Source: Eopsaltria australis (taxonomy: Eukaryota; Chordata; Aves; Passeriformes; Petroicidae). From it: a DNA stretch of 64,000 nucleotides. Under the pieces are notes generated by a model. The model worked only from the letters and a program-made list of their open reading frames with translations. It was not told the origin of the DNA and searched no databases. The position numbers were made by a program, and so were the translations under genes. Of this stretch, positions 50,032 through 64,000 are shown one piece after another (the first letter of the stretch is position 1; each line of letters opens with the position of its first letter). Location of the stretch: assembly GCA_034509425.1 (NCBI GenBank), contig JAVTVJ010000348.1:372001-436000 (forward strand), written 5' to 3'.

Positions 50032-52550
50032 TGGTAGTCATATATATCTACATGAATTAAAAAATGAAAATCACATTTGCTTTCTATTGTTGAAGAAAAT
50101 TCACCTCACCTTTCTCAATAGACCCCTGTTCCTTTATTGCATCTGTCCTGGAATGGTCTTTTTTCCATTGAATACAAGGACAAAGTGTTCGATGCCCATG
50201 AGAAAAGTTCAGAGGACAAAAAGAAACACAACCAAAAAAATCATCAGCTTCCACAAGATCAACCACTGCTCTCTGTTCATTCTAGGTAGACTCTATTGAC
50301 AATATCTTAAGTTGCTACCACCAGATATTGTCAACCTGCTCTTCTTCTGAGGGAGTCCCTAATTGCCTTCTGTTACCCTTTATATTTTCAGTATCTGAAT
50401 GTAATAGTAAGAATAGCAAGACAGTGATGTTTAAGATTTACAGAAATGCTTCATATTTTCCTGGCTACTGTGGAAATCATATAAATGATCATACAATTAA
50501 AATGGGTCACTGAAAATTAAATTTATAATAAAGACCAAAAAAATCTACATTTGAAAGCTGTGTTTGAATTTTGCAACACATAGGGAATGTTTAATTAAAA
50601 GATTCACAGACTATTTCACTAGTTCATCAGCTGTGTAAATAAAAAATAACAGAAATACATTTAAAAGAAATAGAAAAAGAAAAAAAAGAAAAGAAAATGA
50701 AAAAAAGATACATTTTACCAGCTTTAATCTCAGCACTCCAAACCCTGAGAATATTTGGAAGACATTCAGACAGTTCATCTTTGTGCTATGTGGTTTAGGG
50801 CACTTCTGACCCGAAAGGTTATGAAGTGAATGCTTCATATGTCTTTTTCACATGGTTCTCCTTGCAGTTCTGTATTTCATTTTTCACATTTAAGTTTTTA
50901 GTACATCTGGTGTAAAGATTAATAGAGAAAGCTGTGAAAACAGTAGCCAGAGGATTAAATATCTCTTACTGGATTTAGTGTTGATCAGTATTATCTAATT
51001 AATATTTTGCTATCCTTGTTGACATCATAAACATCTGCCCACACCACTCCTTGGCTAAATGGTTCCTGATTCTCCTGTTTCCAGAAACAAATCAACAAAA
51101 CTAAATATAAGAGGTTCCTATTAAATTAGACATGTAAGTCGGAGGTAGGAGCAATCTGACAGATGGAGCAAGTGACTCACTGAGAGTCCCTGCCCCAGTT
51201 TTTTCAGTAACACAAAGTTCAGAGTTTTTCTCTGAATTTCTCAACCCTATTTTTGTCCTAAACTCAATTTATCTTTCAGGTTTCTACCAAATAACTTCCA
51301 AATCTCCTTCAGTCTCCCCAGTAGCTCAGTACATACTCACAGCACATAATAATGTAGCCTATTAGGTGATGGAAACTTTTTCTGTTTATAAGTAGCTGAG
51401 ACAAATTTCTGAGGAACTTCAGTCATGCCCCCTATCTAGAAAAAGCCAGATGCTCACAGTAGGTGCTGGATGATTATCTTGTTTCAAAGACCTAACCTCT
51501 ATACAGGCTTCCCTTGACTTTTGCAATAGAACATAGTAATACCCAAGTTGGCTTTCTGTTTGCACAGCCATTAACAAGTTTTGTTACAGATTTTATTCTT
51601 TCCTTGTCATTTCCATGGTTCACTTGGAAGAGAATCTTATTTTTAAAATGTAAAGTTACAAATATATAGCTAGATCAATGCAAGTCCTTTCAGGAAGGAC
51701 GCTGGAATAACACAAAAACCCTTTTAAAGTTTTATATTTGGATTTCTTTTTTTTGTTAAACAACTGTGATGAAATGTGTATGGAAACAAAGGAGATGTAA
51801 TCAAAGGTTGCTGCCTAACATTGCAAAATAAGTTTGATTCATTGATTTTACTTTTTTTTTGTATATTTGATACAAAACAGAGTAAATAATTTCAAATAAA
51901 GAGTTAGTTGCTATTTGTCAAGAATTATTTAATTATTACTCTTTAATGATCTTTCACATAACACAATTGAATTTTAAATGCATCATTTAGGTCTGCTTTT
52001 AAGTCTAAATATCTTTCAAACAAAACTTGTGAACATAAAACCTGAATCGGTGAAGCATTTAATGATAAGGCAAACCAAATAATTTTTAGTTAACAAGAGG
52101 TAGAGTATTTGCCAGAAAAAAACACTAATTCAATTGAAAAAGATCAGCTTACTAGATGTAGGAGATCAATTCTTCATCACTATGGTTTAAGTTACAGCAT
52201 AAGATGACTTAGATAAGGAAGCAGGTTACTAGAAAAATTAATACTGTTTGACACATGGATTCAGTAGTCTGCAAAGATAGCACTGGCTAGAAAATGTTTG
52301 CATCTACATTTGTTGTCTTAATATTAATTAAATATTTTTAAGGTTGTGCTTAATGGCCACATAAAATATATTCAAAATTCTTTAATCATTTGGAATTTTT
52401 ATTTCACAATTACTCTCTTAGTATTCTGAGCATCAAGTTAACTAAATGGCATAATATTATTTTCAAAGGGCAGTTCTGGCCAAGCATTTCTCTGATTTAT
52501 TAACAATCCTACCTGCTAAGCAAGTTAATATCCCCAGTTCCAGTTTTCTA

Positions 52551-52763
52551 TTTAGATTAGATAATAGGAAGAAATTCTTTACTGTGAGGGTGCTGAGGCC
52601 CTGGAACAGGTTGCCCAGAGATACTGTGGATACCCTGTCCCTGGAAATGTTCAAGGCCAGGCTGGATGGGTCTTTGAACTACTAGGTCTGGTGGAAGGTG
52701 TCCCTACCCATAGCAGGAAGGTTGGGAATAGGTGATCTTTTAGGTCTCTTCTATGATTCTTTG
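52551..52763 (+). mobile_element. CR1 LINE 3' end
   Basis: Plus-strand CR1 tail: TTTAGATTAGATAATAGG, GAAATTCTTTACTGTGAGGG, CCCTGGAACAGGTTGCCCAG, GTTCAAGGCCAGGCTGGATG, GGTGGAAGGTGTCCCTACCC, and the terminus TTCTATGATTCTTTG. It is closer to the consensus text than the copies at 1.0, 5.9 and 11 kb, so probably a younger subfamily or insertion. About 213 bases, 5'-truncated, with no coding part left. Confidence 0.95.
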
Positions 52764-55700
52764 TAGTATTGATGGTAGCAATCTGCTGTATCTGTGAGTC
52801 ATCCCAAGCAGGGTATAGTTAAGTATCTTTTTATAATAGTAAACTATGTTCAATAAAAGAAGAAAGTAGTCACAAAATATTTCAAAATAGTTTTAGTGAC
52901 TTACGAAAATCAGTATGACATAGCCAATCTAAATGCTTCAAAGTTGCTTTTTATTTTTTTTAAATATGACTGCTTAGGACTCTGGCAAAAGTAATTCAAC
53001 AAAATTTAAAAGAATTGGCAGCTCAAACTAATGCTAGCTCCCAAGATGCTTGTTAAAAAGGCATTTGTTAAACTAAATTCTCATGCTGCTCTCCAACTTT
53101 GTTCTTCTTAACAGATCCTCCTCTGCCTCAAGATGATCCTACAACAGGTATGATCAGAATGTTTTCCCCCTGATCTTACTGTCACATACCCATGACAGAC
53201 CCCTATGACTGGACCTTCAAGTTTGCATTTCACAAGGTGCCCTTACATGCAATGGCTACACAAGGTTATAACTTTGTTATTAGCAAATATATCACAGTTA
53301 AATCCATTAAATTTATGATGATTTGGTTCACTTTTGGGTGTGATTTGTGTGACATTCATCGAAAATGCTGTATGAAGAGAATATTGCAGCTTTCTAAATA
53401 CACATTCCTGAGAGTAGTTTTATACTTCCATTTCAAAAAAAATTTACCACCTTAACAAAGAGAAATTTTGCCTGGGCTGACACTTTACTAATGGACTGAA
53501 ATGAAAGGAAAAGTCTCTTTTGTAAAGAGCAAGCTCATTATTGAGGAAGTGGTTAGAGGTAGGAGAGTTCAGATTAACTAGGGATCAAAATCAGCTGAAA
53601 TACCATAGTAATTACAAAATTCAGAAAAACTGACAGAGAGGAAACGATGCTTTTGTCATGTCTTAATGGTTGCCTCCTTTTTTTTTAAAGAAATGTAACA
53701 GCAGTGATCACTTGAAACGTGAGTCAAAGACAGAGTCAAACTATGCGTCTAGTGCAAATGGAGTTATTTTCATTTGACTCCATAAAAAAACAAGTATATT
53801 TTTAGGATTCCCAAAAATCTCCGAAAGTGGCTGCTGATATCTGAGAATCTTTATGTTGGTCAGGAACTTTTTGTTTGTATAAGCAGAAAAATAGAACAAA
53901 TATGCAGATAAGAAAATGGGAGTTTAAAACTCTCAATTAGTTTTGAGGCAAAGAGAATATAAAATCTCTGTAATTATGTCAGTGCATTCATCTAAGCCGA
54001 ACACAAAGTGGAGGTACATAAAATATGCCATATACTTTTTACTATTATGGTCATTAGTGTTCCAAGCTTAATGCATACTTCATTATCTAGAAATTCATAT
54101 CATTTGCATTTTAATAGGATTTTATCTGGGTTTGCTGCATCCTTTCTTTGCCTATAATATTCAACAGCTAAAGCAAGATAGTGAATAAAGATTATGGAAT
54201 TTAAATATATTCACTTAAGTAACTTAGATTTCTTGCTTCTTGTTAGTTAAAACATATTCTGACACACTGAAATCGATATGACATGATACTGGTGCAGGCA
54301 ATTGTTTGATCTGCAAAATGACTTTTCCAAATTTTAAGGCAGTTTTCATCATTTATACTAGCAATTTAAAATTTGTTTCCCTGGGAGTACACTCTACAGA
54401 AAAGAAATTTCTTTTTCTCATTTATAGGCTATCTGTGTACAGAGAACACAGCAATCACAATATCTTAAAGAATTTGCATGTTTTTAAATAGACCTCAAGT
54501 ACACCATCAAATACATTCATTAATGTCTGCTCTGTAAAGAGGGATATACAGCAGTCTTGCATTTTTTAATATCAGCACACACTTTTCTGCTGAGAAGCAA
54601 TCTATTTGAAGGAAATGAACACTTCAAACAGAACTTTATTTTTCTATACTCTGATCCATTTCAAGATCTTTCCTGTAACTCTTAAACCAGTATTTGCTCT
54701 TCTATAACTTCTAAATCTACAACACCCATTCCTGATAATATCTGTAATCTGAGTTACAAGAGAAATACAGAATCTGCACTTTATACCCCTGAGCATCAAA
54801 TTCTATAATTACAAGAGCTATCTCTGTATATGATTATTTTTATCTTAAAAAAATCTGAAGGGAATGTACACTTCTACATCAAAAATATGTTTCATTATTA
54901 AAAGAGAGATTCTTATCTTAAGAGTATCATCTCTATTTTAATCTGATATCTTCTCTAAATTTATACAGTAGCTCTCATTGTAGATATAGCTTCATAGCAA
55001 TGCTGAAGATGTTTTTAATAGGGCAAATACATCTGTTGCAACTTTTTAAAATTTATAGTCTTTCTTATCTAGATATGGCTCTTCATGGTAAAGAGGTATC
55101 AAGGATTACACATTAGGGAAGTTACTGTACTCTTTAAAAGTTTATATTACTGCAGCACTGTGCCATGGATATACAGTCAACATTAGTTATTGTCCCCATA
55201 AACTTATCAGGCACATTAAAAAATCCTGAATACATATGAAAAAAATTTATCAAACCAAATATTGAAAATTAAGAAGTATGCAAAAGGTACCTTATTGTTT
55301 TCTATTTCTTTTTTTTTCACCTATGTTGAGTGAACATTAGAAGGACTTTTCCTATTTCTCTTACATCAAAGCAATGTTTTGACAACTCATTTTACATTTT
55401 TCTTGGTGGGTTCTCCAACATTTGCCCCCCTTTCTTAAGGAAGAACATTAGTGACTAATATATGAAATGAAAGCCTTTATTTGGGTGAATAATTTGAAAG
55501 TGAAGGAGTCTCTCACTTCTCTAAGTAACTGTAGCTTTCAGTCTTGTGTCAGCTTCCTATGTATTTTGGAAATCTATTTTTTAATCAGACATAATATTAG
55601 ATAAAGACAGCATCTTTGCCATTCTGTAAAATTAATGATCTTCCTGTACTCATTGTCAACACATTGGTAACCATGAAAATAGTGAGCAAAACTTAAGTCA

Positions 55701-58700
55701 CAAAGAATAAAAAAGAAATAATGCAACTTTGTGCAATGCTTCTAGACTGTCCTAATATGTTTGCTTCTAGATTTTCTAGCTTAAGCCACCTTTAACACAG
55801 AGAAAAATATTAAAGCTGTAAAAAAAATCTGCAGATAAATTGTACATAAACTCTTTGTCTGTTTGTCTATTCTGTTTTTAAAATGCAGGTATGTTATTCA
55901 AGGGTTTTGTTTTTATACCTTGGCACAGGATGCAGAAACTTTCTCTGTTTACATTTCTAGTAATTTCATAGTCAGCACAACAGCAACACTGCCTCCCTTC
56001 TAAAACCCCAATGGGTTATATTTGGTATTCGCATCTGTGGCATTAACACTGAATCAGTGCTAACTAAAGATTTAGTGTTTTGCTTTTGGGAACTGGACAG
56101 AACATGAAAGTGGAGATTTTGAGCTGTTGCACAACAGAAAAAGAGATTTCTGATATAAAAAGCACAAATTATTATTGTTAATCATGATTATTATTATACC
56201 AGAACTTTTAAAAGCAGATGCAAAAGAAGGAGAAGCAAAGCCTCTCTTTTATCTAAATATCAGCCTTTGTTGGAGCAGACCATGAAACATGTCAGGTTAT
56301 TACCCTTTTTCAAAAGAAAAATTTGTCTAAAAATCAATTCTCTCACCTGAAATAGCTAATCCTAGAAATAACTTATTTGCAAAGCATTTTGAATGATAGA
56401 ATGAACTTTATTCTAAAATGTTCTTAGATAGAATTTGAAAAACTTAAGACCATAAAGTATCTGGGAGGTAGCAGAGGTACCCTGAATGGGGAAAAAAAGG
56501 AAATATTTGGACAAATTTTGACTCTCAAATATTACACCACTTTTCAGTTCTGTTTATTCTGAGCTTTTGTAATACTAAGGTACAACAATATTTTATTAAT
56601 TTTAAAGTGAGTTTTGAATTTCACCTACTGCTTCTACCTAGTTTTGAATGGTAGAACTCCTCATTGGAGAAATACAAAAATAAGAACGAAGTAAAATCAT
56701 GCAGAAAGGCATATTGGACTAGTTCATGGGGATTTTTGGCTGTAATTTCTAATTGAAATGCTAAATTTGGAAATCTATTATTGTACTTCTTGACAGCCGT
56801 GAGCATCATTAGAACAATCCTCAACATTCAACCTGTTAGTTTCAGAAAATAATTGCCTGAGAAAGCTCAGTTTGACAACACATGCTGCATGGTGTTTTAT
56901 GTCAAACCTTGTTCTTCACAGAACTTAGAAGTGAAGAATATTGCCAGTTAACTCAGAGCAACTTTCTGAAGCTCACAGATAACAGTATTAAAGCATCTTT
57001 CTTAATATGTATATTTAGTAAGAAGTAAGCAGCATGACTGTTCTGAGGAACATTCTGTTTCTGCAGTAAATGGGTTTCTAGGAGACATGTGGTACTTAGA
57101 TCCTAATTTTTTTTTCAAGTCATAACATGAAATCTTGCCTATGGGCAAGTCTAAATATGTTTACATAAATTTAAGTCTGAACTTTAAACATGATCTTTCT
57201 ATTTCTAAATAATATATTTTTTTACTGTTTATGATACATCAATTAATTATGTGTTTCTATTTAATAATGACTCTGAGCTCTACCTCATCACTAAGGAGAT
57301 ATGACTGGAAAAGGGACTGACTGTGTTTTCTGACTTTGGAAATTTACTTTATCTGTACTCCCACTCACAGCACCTGCTTTTAAAAATAGCAATTTAAAAG
57401 CAAATAAAAACATAGACAATGGGATAGGTCATTTATAGAGTTTTACACATTAAAGTTTTTCAGATTTAGGTGGAAACGGGTGAGATTAATAAAAAACATT
57501 ATTAACTAACTTCAGCCACAGTAAGTCACTTAAAAATAGTTAATGGAGGACAGTCAAATACAATGCTCTGTGATAGCAATTCTCCTGTTTCCAGGGTTGC
57601 AAAGTCTGATGTTTCAAAGTAGGTTAAGAAAACAGTAAGATCCCTTCCAGAATGAGAGAACAGCTGACAATTACAACTGTGGATTGCTTTGCTTTCCTGG
57701 AGCCTCATTCAGATTTTATGGTTCTCTTGCTCTCTTAGTTGCTTTCCTTTCCTGTTGACTGAAACTGACTGAAGCATTTGGTATGTTAAAGAAACAATTC
57801 ATGCATGAGAACATATGCTGTGTGCATGAACCAAACCTGTGTAGTGGCCTACACCCTGCTTTAGTTTGTTGCCATCTCCCAGAATGGCTGTGGCAGGCGG
57901 AATACTGGCCTGTGCAGACAGCTGTACTTCCAGAGGACAACCAGTGTGTGGCTGAAGGGCAGCTGTGAAGTCATTCTGAGATAATGCCAGGACGAGGAAG
58001 CATCCCTGGCCAGCACAGCACTTGGGAGTCCTCTTAGAGACAATTACGTTGTCAGCTGCCTGACACACCTTCCCCTCTACTGCTTGTGAAGCATGTCAGC
58101 ATTTATGTTTAAATATGATCTCTAACAAAAGACTTCTTTTTGGACTCTTGAGTTTCTTCTCACCACCTTTTTCACTGTTTTGTCAGCACAGCTTCTTTTC
58201 ACTCTTACATGCTTTTGCCTTTCCTCTTTGAGGTGTGCAATCAAAGCAGCAGCTCTGTATTTTCTTCTGCAGGCAGCCATAGGGATAAGGAGAGCCCCAG
58301 TCTCTAACTGTGAGCCCTCCCTTATGATTTGTGACCCACAGGTTCAGAAGAGGGATTTAAATCTTGATCTTCCTGTAACACTGAAAATAAGACAGTCAAT
58401 GCTATAGTTATGTTGGCATTTTGTTGTAGTTGTTTGTTTGTACTTTTCTTCTTGTGGTTCTTCTCAATGTCAAGAGAAATTGATTGCCTACAGATCATAG
58501 TCACCTAGGTTTATGAACTTGCACAGTGCTGTGCCAAGAATAATTTATTTGATTTAAATACTGTATTTTTCTCTTTTTCTAAGAGTATTCCTGCCAGAGA
58601 CACAGAACTGGATGCTGCATTTGTGAGTCATTGAAGAGCATAATTTATCTTTATTTTTTTTGAAGCATACGCATACTGAATAAATAAATACAGGACTGCT

Positions 58701-61700
58701 TAAATTAATACAGTCATAAGCAGAAATCCAACACATAAGAATAATGAGATTTAGAGTTTTGTTTCAAATGTAGTTAATAAAATTTGTTTATCATTGTTTT
58801 AGAAAGAAAAGAGAGTACTGTCAGAAATAAGATGTATGCCAGAAAGCATGTGTTTTATTTTTAAATATAAATCACCTAGTAAGAATTTTAGTAGACATAG
58901 TTCAGCTAATAATTTATCAGACTTTTAGGAAAATTTTCCCTGAAGGAACTAGAAATACATTCCTTATAAATTTCTTTCTTTGTTATTCAAATTGTAAATT
59001 TAAGATATCCTGACAGCAACTCAAACCCGTGAATATTGCAAATACTCTGATATCTGACAAGAATACAAAAAATTTCTCGACAGTTTAATCAGATTGTTTC
59101 TTCAATCTTTATCTATCCTATGGGAAAGCTGAGAATATGCAGAAGAGCTAAGGTTCACCAACAAAACCATTAAGAATCATGCATATGGTTACTCCTGTCT
59201 TTCATTCCTATGCTTCAATGTAAAGAGATGATGCACATAAATCAGACAGCACCACATATCTATGAGAGTCAAATTCTTGGAAGTCTTGCAGTATTTGTTT
59301 TTGGAGATATTCTCATGTGAACTAAAGGTTAAAAATGGTGTGTTACTATTTTCTTTCTATCCATACTTCTTTCTGAAGATAGTAGCATTTCTGTCTCATG
59401 ATAAAATACTACCATGGCAATTTACCACATTTTATGTCCTTTATGATCAGCAAGAGAGGATGCAGGGGGCAGTAGTGTCTTGGTCTTTCTGGATCACGTC
59501 AGCAGAGTCAAAAGTTCACTAAAGCACGTGGCATCAAGCACCTTATCAACATACAATAATATATCCAGTACAGATGCACCTTTTTGGTAATGAAAAGTAG
59601 AATATTTACCTTGAAGACTACTAGATGAATATACCAGACTTTGGATAAAAGCAAAAAGGACCTTATATGTTAAAATTAGCAATTTATTTCTATGGATTAT
59701 GCACTTAAGTCACATGTGAATGAGAACATATTGTCTGGTTTTGGACTTGCACTGACACCTGGATTAAGATCTAAAATCCTTCAATTATTGCAGTCTTTTA
59801 TTTACATATTAACTTTCTATGGCATTTCCTTGAAATGTGTATGCAGGATATTCTTTTGTAAAAAGAGGATCTGTGAAATTACACTTGCCCTTGCTACTAA
59901 TGTATCAAGTGTCTTCAAATCACTGGTACTACTGATCTTCAGGAGTGCAAAATAAATATTAAAAAGCAACAACATTGCCTCCTTTCAGTTCCGCCTTAAA
60001 ATTCACCTCATGTCACACCTGCAAAATAGGGTAGTAAACGCTCCATTGATTTAAAAAGCATTTGTCAATAACACACTCACTTGTGTATTTACTGCATTAA
60101 ATTTTCTGTGTTATTCTGTGGTATTCATTTAACAATGAGTATTGCTCTTAAGTAATTTGTTGTCCATCTCAGACATTTTTTCTATACACATTTCCTAGCA
60201 CACAGGAAGCCTCATTCCTAAAGTCCTGATAAGTATATTTTAGGATTACCACAGATCAATAATGATCAGAAATCAATTTATTAAAACTAATGATTTAAAC
60301 AAGGGATACAGCAGTATACAGCTACTGTATTCTCTAGTTTAAATTTGAAATACTACCCTCATCCGCAAAAGGACTTAGTTCCCTATTTGCATAAAAAAAT
60401 GAGAAAAAAGTCAAACATATTGGTGCTCTGTGCTAATCATATAGAACATAGGTAATAAATCCCCTTTTCTCAGGCACTAAGAAGCCTAGGATTTCAAATT
60501 TTTTTTCGATGCCTTAAGTTACTTTACCGTACACATATCTGTGACCTGAATCCTAGTCATTAATAATTTTTATTAGAAGATTTATGCTTTTATCCTCTCA
60601 ATCAGTATCAAAAGCTCTGTATACAAATATATATCACCCCAAATATCAATTTGTGCACTTGTAATCATATTTGTTTCCTGTAAGATTCATTTATGAAGAT
60701 GTCATTGAAAATCCTTCCTCCAGTTATACTATAAATGTCCCCTTCCAACAGTTTAGATTAATCATATAATATCAGCCTGCAAAAATTATGGAGTACCACT
60801 AAGTCCCCTGCCCCTCACTTCATATGCATATATATATAAAAGTATATATATTTGTATGTATGTATATGTATGTATTTGCGCATGCAATCCCACCCCAAAA
60901 CAATCCAATGATAAAATAAATATAAAAAAATAATTCAAATAATTGAGATTTTTTTTTTCATTTGGACCATGACATTTTTGAACATTCAGACATCTGATAG
61001 AACTACGCATCTTACTGAAAATAAAGGTACCACCACATTACATGAGGAATTGACATACATGCTTTCCTCTTTTCTGTAACAGTAGCTGTTATTTGGGTTT
61101 TTAGGTCAAAATGAACTTTATAAGACAAATATTACATGTGGCAGTGGGAGAAAAGGGTAGTTTCTACAACCTCGTTGATAATCACTGGTCATCTTTTGGA
61201 CAAGGAAGGAGAAGAAGAAAGGAGATGTTAAAACTATAGACATCATCCCTTATAAATTCCAGCATTGGAATTTATATAGAGCTATTGATATTGGAGCACC
61301 AACAGCTCCATATATGATAGTCCAGATGATCTGTTTTATACAGATTCTGAATTCAGTTTGGCCTTCACTGGAGATACTGATTTGCATTTCCCTGAGTTAA
61401 ACTTGGACAGTTCTGAATAACAGACCAGGACTTTTATGAAAGAAACCTAGAGTACCATAAGAATTCCATAAGTTACCCAGCAGTAACAAGCAACAGAAAA
61501 AGGCATCACTTTTCATAAGTCTTTGCGATGTTGGAGATCTGACAAGTAACATGTCCAGAATTCTCAATGCCCTGTTACTTCAATTCCATTTTTTTTAAAA
61601 ACACTTTTCATTACACAGAAATCATGACACATTTTTGTCTTTTATCTCTTTAGCAGAAGAAAAAAAATCAGCTCTAACTCCTGTGAAGAAATAGATAGAA

Positions 61701-64000
61701 GCTCCTTTACTGGAGGCCAAGACACCCAGATCAAGATCTATTTCTAAAAACTGAGTCACTTGTTTGTCAGATCAGTAATAGAATTCTCTGAGACTTAGTT
61801 TTTTTCTTCCTTTTTCTCATATAATTTTCACAGTATGAGTTAAAAGAGTTTAATAAATCTAAGGTACAAAAAGGCTTATAATGAACCTGTCAAGGGGCTT
61901 GCTTGTAATTTGCCTGAAAGTATATTATTTCCTGAGAATGTGATTCTGTCTTCATATAATTCTTCCTAAAATGCCCAATGCAGAACCCTGAAAATGGATG
62001 TTGACAATTTTGAATACCATCCACTGGTAGTTGCTATCCTAATATGCGGCCTGAAATGACTTATAATAAACATCAAGTGTAAATCACCTACATCTTGCAA
62101 AGAAAAGTAATTTGATTCTTTTTTCTGAAAAAATTCCTTTCTTCTGAAATGGTTGAACCCAGCAATGTATAAATGTATCTTTCTAATTGTTAGCAAGCTT
62201 TTAACACAGCTTAAGTACTCCTGTTCAAGTTAATGCCATCAGTGGTTAACTTTTTTTTGTTGGAATATTCCTCACGATAGTAGCAGTGGTATAAGAGCTA
62301 AGTTGAACAAATACAGTATTCCACAATTCATTTTATATAGACAAGTATCCAGCTGTTGTATGGATCTGTGATTATTCTTCACTACCTCTTTCAGTGCAGC
62401 GCTTTGTTCAGCATACTTTGTTCTGAGAGTTTCTGGGGATGAGTAAGGCTCCTGCTTCTCTCCCTAATATCCTCTACAGGGAGTAGAATAATAGGGAGAT
62501 GATCTGGTTTAGTTCAGCAGTCTTTACATTTTGTAAATCCCAAATTATACTCAGCAAGAAAGAGAACATGTCTGTTTGCCCTTGCAAGCAGTAGAGGAGT
62601 GATCCCTCTGCTTTCCTCTTGTTTCAAAAAGAGTGAAATAAGAAAATACTTATTGTTGCAGAAGTTCTCTCTTCACAGGATGCAGTGGAATTTAAGTTAT
62701 ATTTAACCCAAATGACAGTCACCAGATCTAGACTACCCTTAAATGTCTTCAATTTAACATGGCTTCAAATGTGTTCTCAGAAATATGAACATATTTCTTC
62801 ATGTAATATATGTCCTTCTATTCTAAATTTTTCTTGATTTCTTGAAGAGACACTTTTTGAAATATTTGTGATGTCTAAACACCTTTTTTGAAATTGCTAC
62901 ATTTGAAAATAATTGCCTCATTTTCTATAGTCTAGATACTGAACAGTTCTAAACAATCCAATTACTACTGTGTAGCTACCCCCATTTATTGGTAATACAA
63001 CTGACATTTCTTTTAGTATCTCATATGGAATAGCAGAATTTGAGATTATGACTAATAATACAATAATTAAAAAAAGCTTACATGAGAAATCAAAATTAGA
63101 TGGTTTATCTGAACTGATCTTATCAAGAGCAAGATTTTTCAATATTTGGGGAACATTTTAATCTCATCTTATTTATAAACATGTATGAAGAATCATAGAA
63201 ACATATAACATACTGATTTTTGCAATTACATTTGCTCTGATATTCACATACTAGTATATTAATTTTCCATGTTTCTTTCTGGGCTCCTGGAAAGTGATCC
63301 AACATTAACTATAAAGTATCTATACTGACAGAGTGAAATATTTCTAAAGGATAAACTCTCTGCTTACTTTTCTCACTGTAATATCAAAAGTTTGCCAACC
63401 ACCCAAAATCTGTGTGGACGTTAATGATTGAGCCTCTGGATAGGTTATATCCTTTCATTATAAGAGTCTTGATGGATCTCTCAATTCAGAAAAAATATCC
63501 TGAATGTTGAACCAGCTCTGCTTGGGTCAGAACATGCCTGAGACTGTTTGGAAAAAAATTTAGAACTTCCAGTGCTTTCAGAAAGGAAATGATTGAAAGG
63601 GACCACAATAGGTCTTTTCAAAAATAGTTTAGTACTTTTTTTTTTATTTATTTACTAGAAGATAAGTAGTTGTGAAAGTTTATTTCTCAGACACCTTCTT
63701 ACAAAATAAAGAAAGTCACATGACAACAAATGTGACAACTCTAAAAGACATTATACTGTGTATTGGTACAATTTTTCAGCTGGGATTTTTGTCTCTTGCA
63801 TTGAAGGATATTTTTAAAAATGCAGTGAAACAATAGGACATAAAAGTCCTTAAGCTCTCTTATTCAGCCAACAGAAGGCAGCCATACTTGTCTTCCCAGC
63901 TATCCCTCTGCTATTGCTAGATACCTGCTGATCAGAAGGACCTGCTGGCCACTTCTGCACATCTTTTTGTTAATTATGGTCTTTGCTGAGGTAATATCAC
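52764..64000. other. About 11 kb unique AT-rich sequence, no gene seen
   Basis: No open frame above about 90 codons and no recognisable domain, RNA gene or transposon terminus. The sub-block 57720-58080 is richer in G and C (CATCTCCCAGAATGGCTGTGG, GGCAGCTGTGAAGTC) but shows no exon structure I can defend. The TA/GTAT-rich run at 60822-60878 is listed separately. Confidence 0.45.
60822..60878. repeat. TA / GTAT-rich simple repeat
   Basis: ATATGCATATATATATAAAAG followed by (TA)n and GTATGTATGTATATGTATG, an impure dinucleotide/tetranucleotide microsatellite with alternating purine-pyrimidine character, ending at TTTGCGCATGC. Confidence 0.9.

Larger units (their letters stand above)
46026..52550. 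other. About 6.5 kb unique AT-rich sequence, no definite gene
   Basis: No repeat longer than a microsatellite was recognised: (TG)n at 50010-50031 and a purine-rich A/G stretch at about 50661-50710. The open frame after a possible splice acceptor at 47031-47230 is listed separately. No known domain appears in any open frame. Confidence 0.45.

Noticed and set aside
1..64000. Search for CRISPR arrays, operons, tRNA or rRNA genes
   Set aside because: No spaced direct repeats, no gene clusters and no tRNA box A/box B pair or cloverleaf could be identified; the DNA is of vertebrate type.

Overview
The window looks like a vertebrate, almost certainly avian, intergenic region or very large intron. 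I found no protein-coding gene I can name, no rRNA or tRNA, and no prokaryotic gene organisation. The bird assignment rests on the repeats. At least five copies of the CR1 LINE are present, with its typical 3' end of short ATTCTATG-type units and RT text such as SKAFDTV and PQGS. There are also several solo LTRs of the kind common in birds, for example one starting TGTCCTGGTT. No mammalian SINE or L1 was seen. A neoavian bird is likely; I cannot name the species.

Layout: (1) 1-8.4 kb is AT-rich unique sequence with a minus-strand CR1 fragment whose 5' break is an 8-bp microsatellite (985-1632) and a plus-strand CR1 3' end (5896-6154). (2) 8.4-14.2 kb is the densest repeat block. A dead CR1 copy of about 2.7 kb (endonuclease to 3' end) is split by an 800-bp solo LTR with target-site duplications. 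It is followed by an unusual 1.7-kb GC-rich LTR-like unit. (3) 14.2-29.9 kb is unique AT-rich sequence interrupted only by a GGAA microsatellite of about 208 bp. (4) 29.9-32 kb holds an ERVL-like solo LTR and an internally deleted CR1. (5) 36.3-43.1 kb is a second repeat cluster: a 1.5-kb LTR related to the one at 12.5 kb but inverted, an LTR fragment, a 41-base A run, an ERVK-like solo LTR with a perfect 6-bp duplication, and a solo LTR related to the one at 9.3 kb but inverted. (6) 43-64 kb is unique AT-rich sequence with a GC-richer block at 45.5-46.0 kb, one CR1 3' end at 52.6 kb and short microsatellites.

The LTRs are mostly clean TG...CA units flanked by 5- or 6-bp duplications, which implies deletion to solo LTRs by recombination. 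Nothing here forms a working gene system. The most interesting items are the long LTR pair (opposite orientation, shared reading-frame segments, an internal purine tract followed by TGT), the nested insertion that gives a relative age, the long GGAA array as a possible ETS-type enhancer, and a homeodomain-type palindrome at 25.8 kb. Repeat family names come from remembered consensus text and were not checked against a database.
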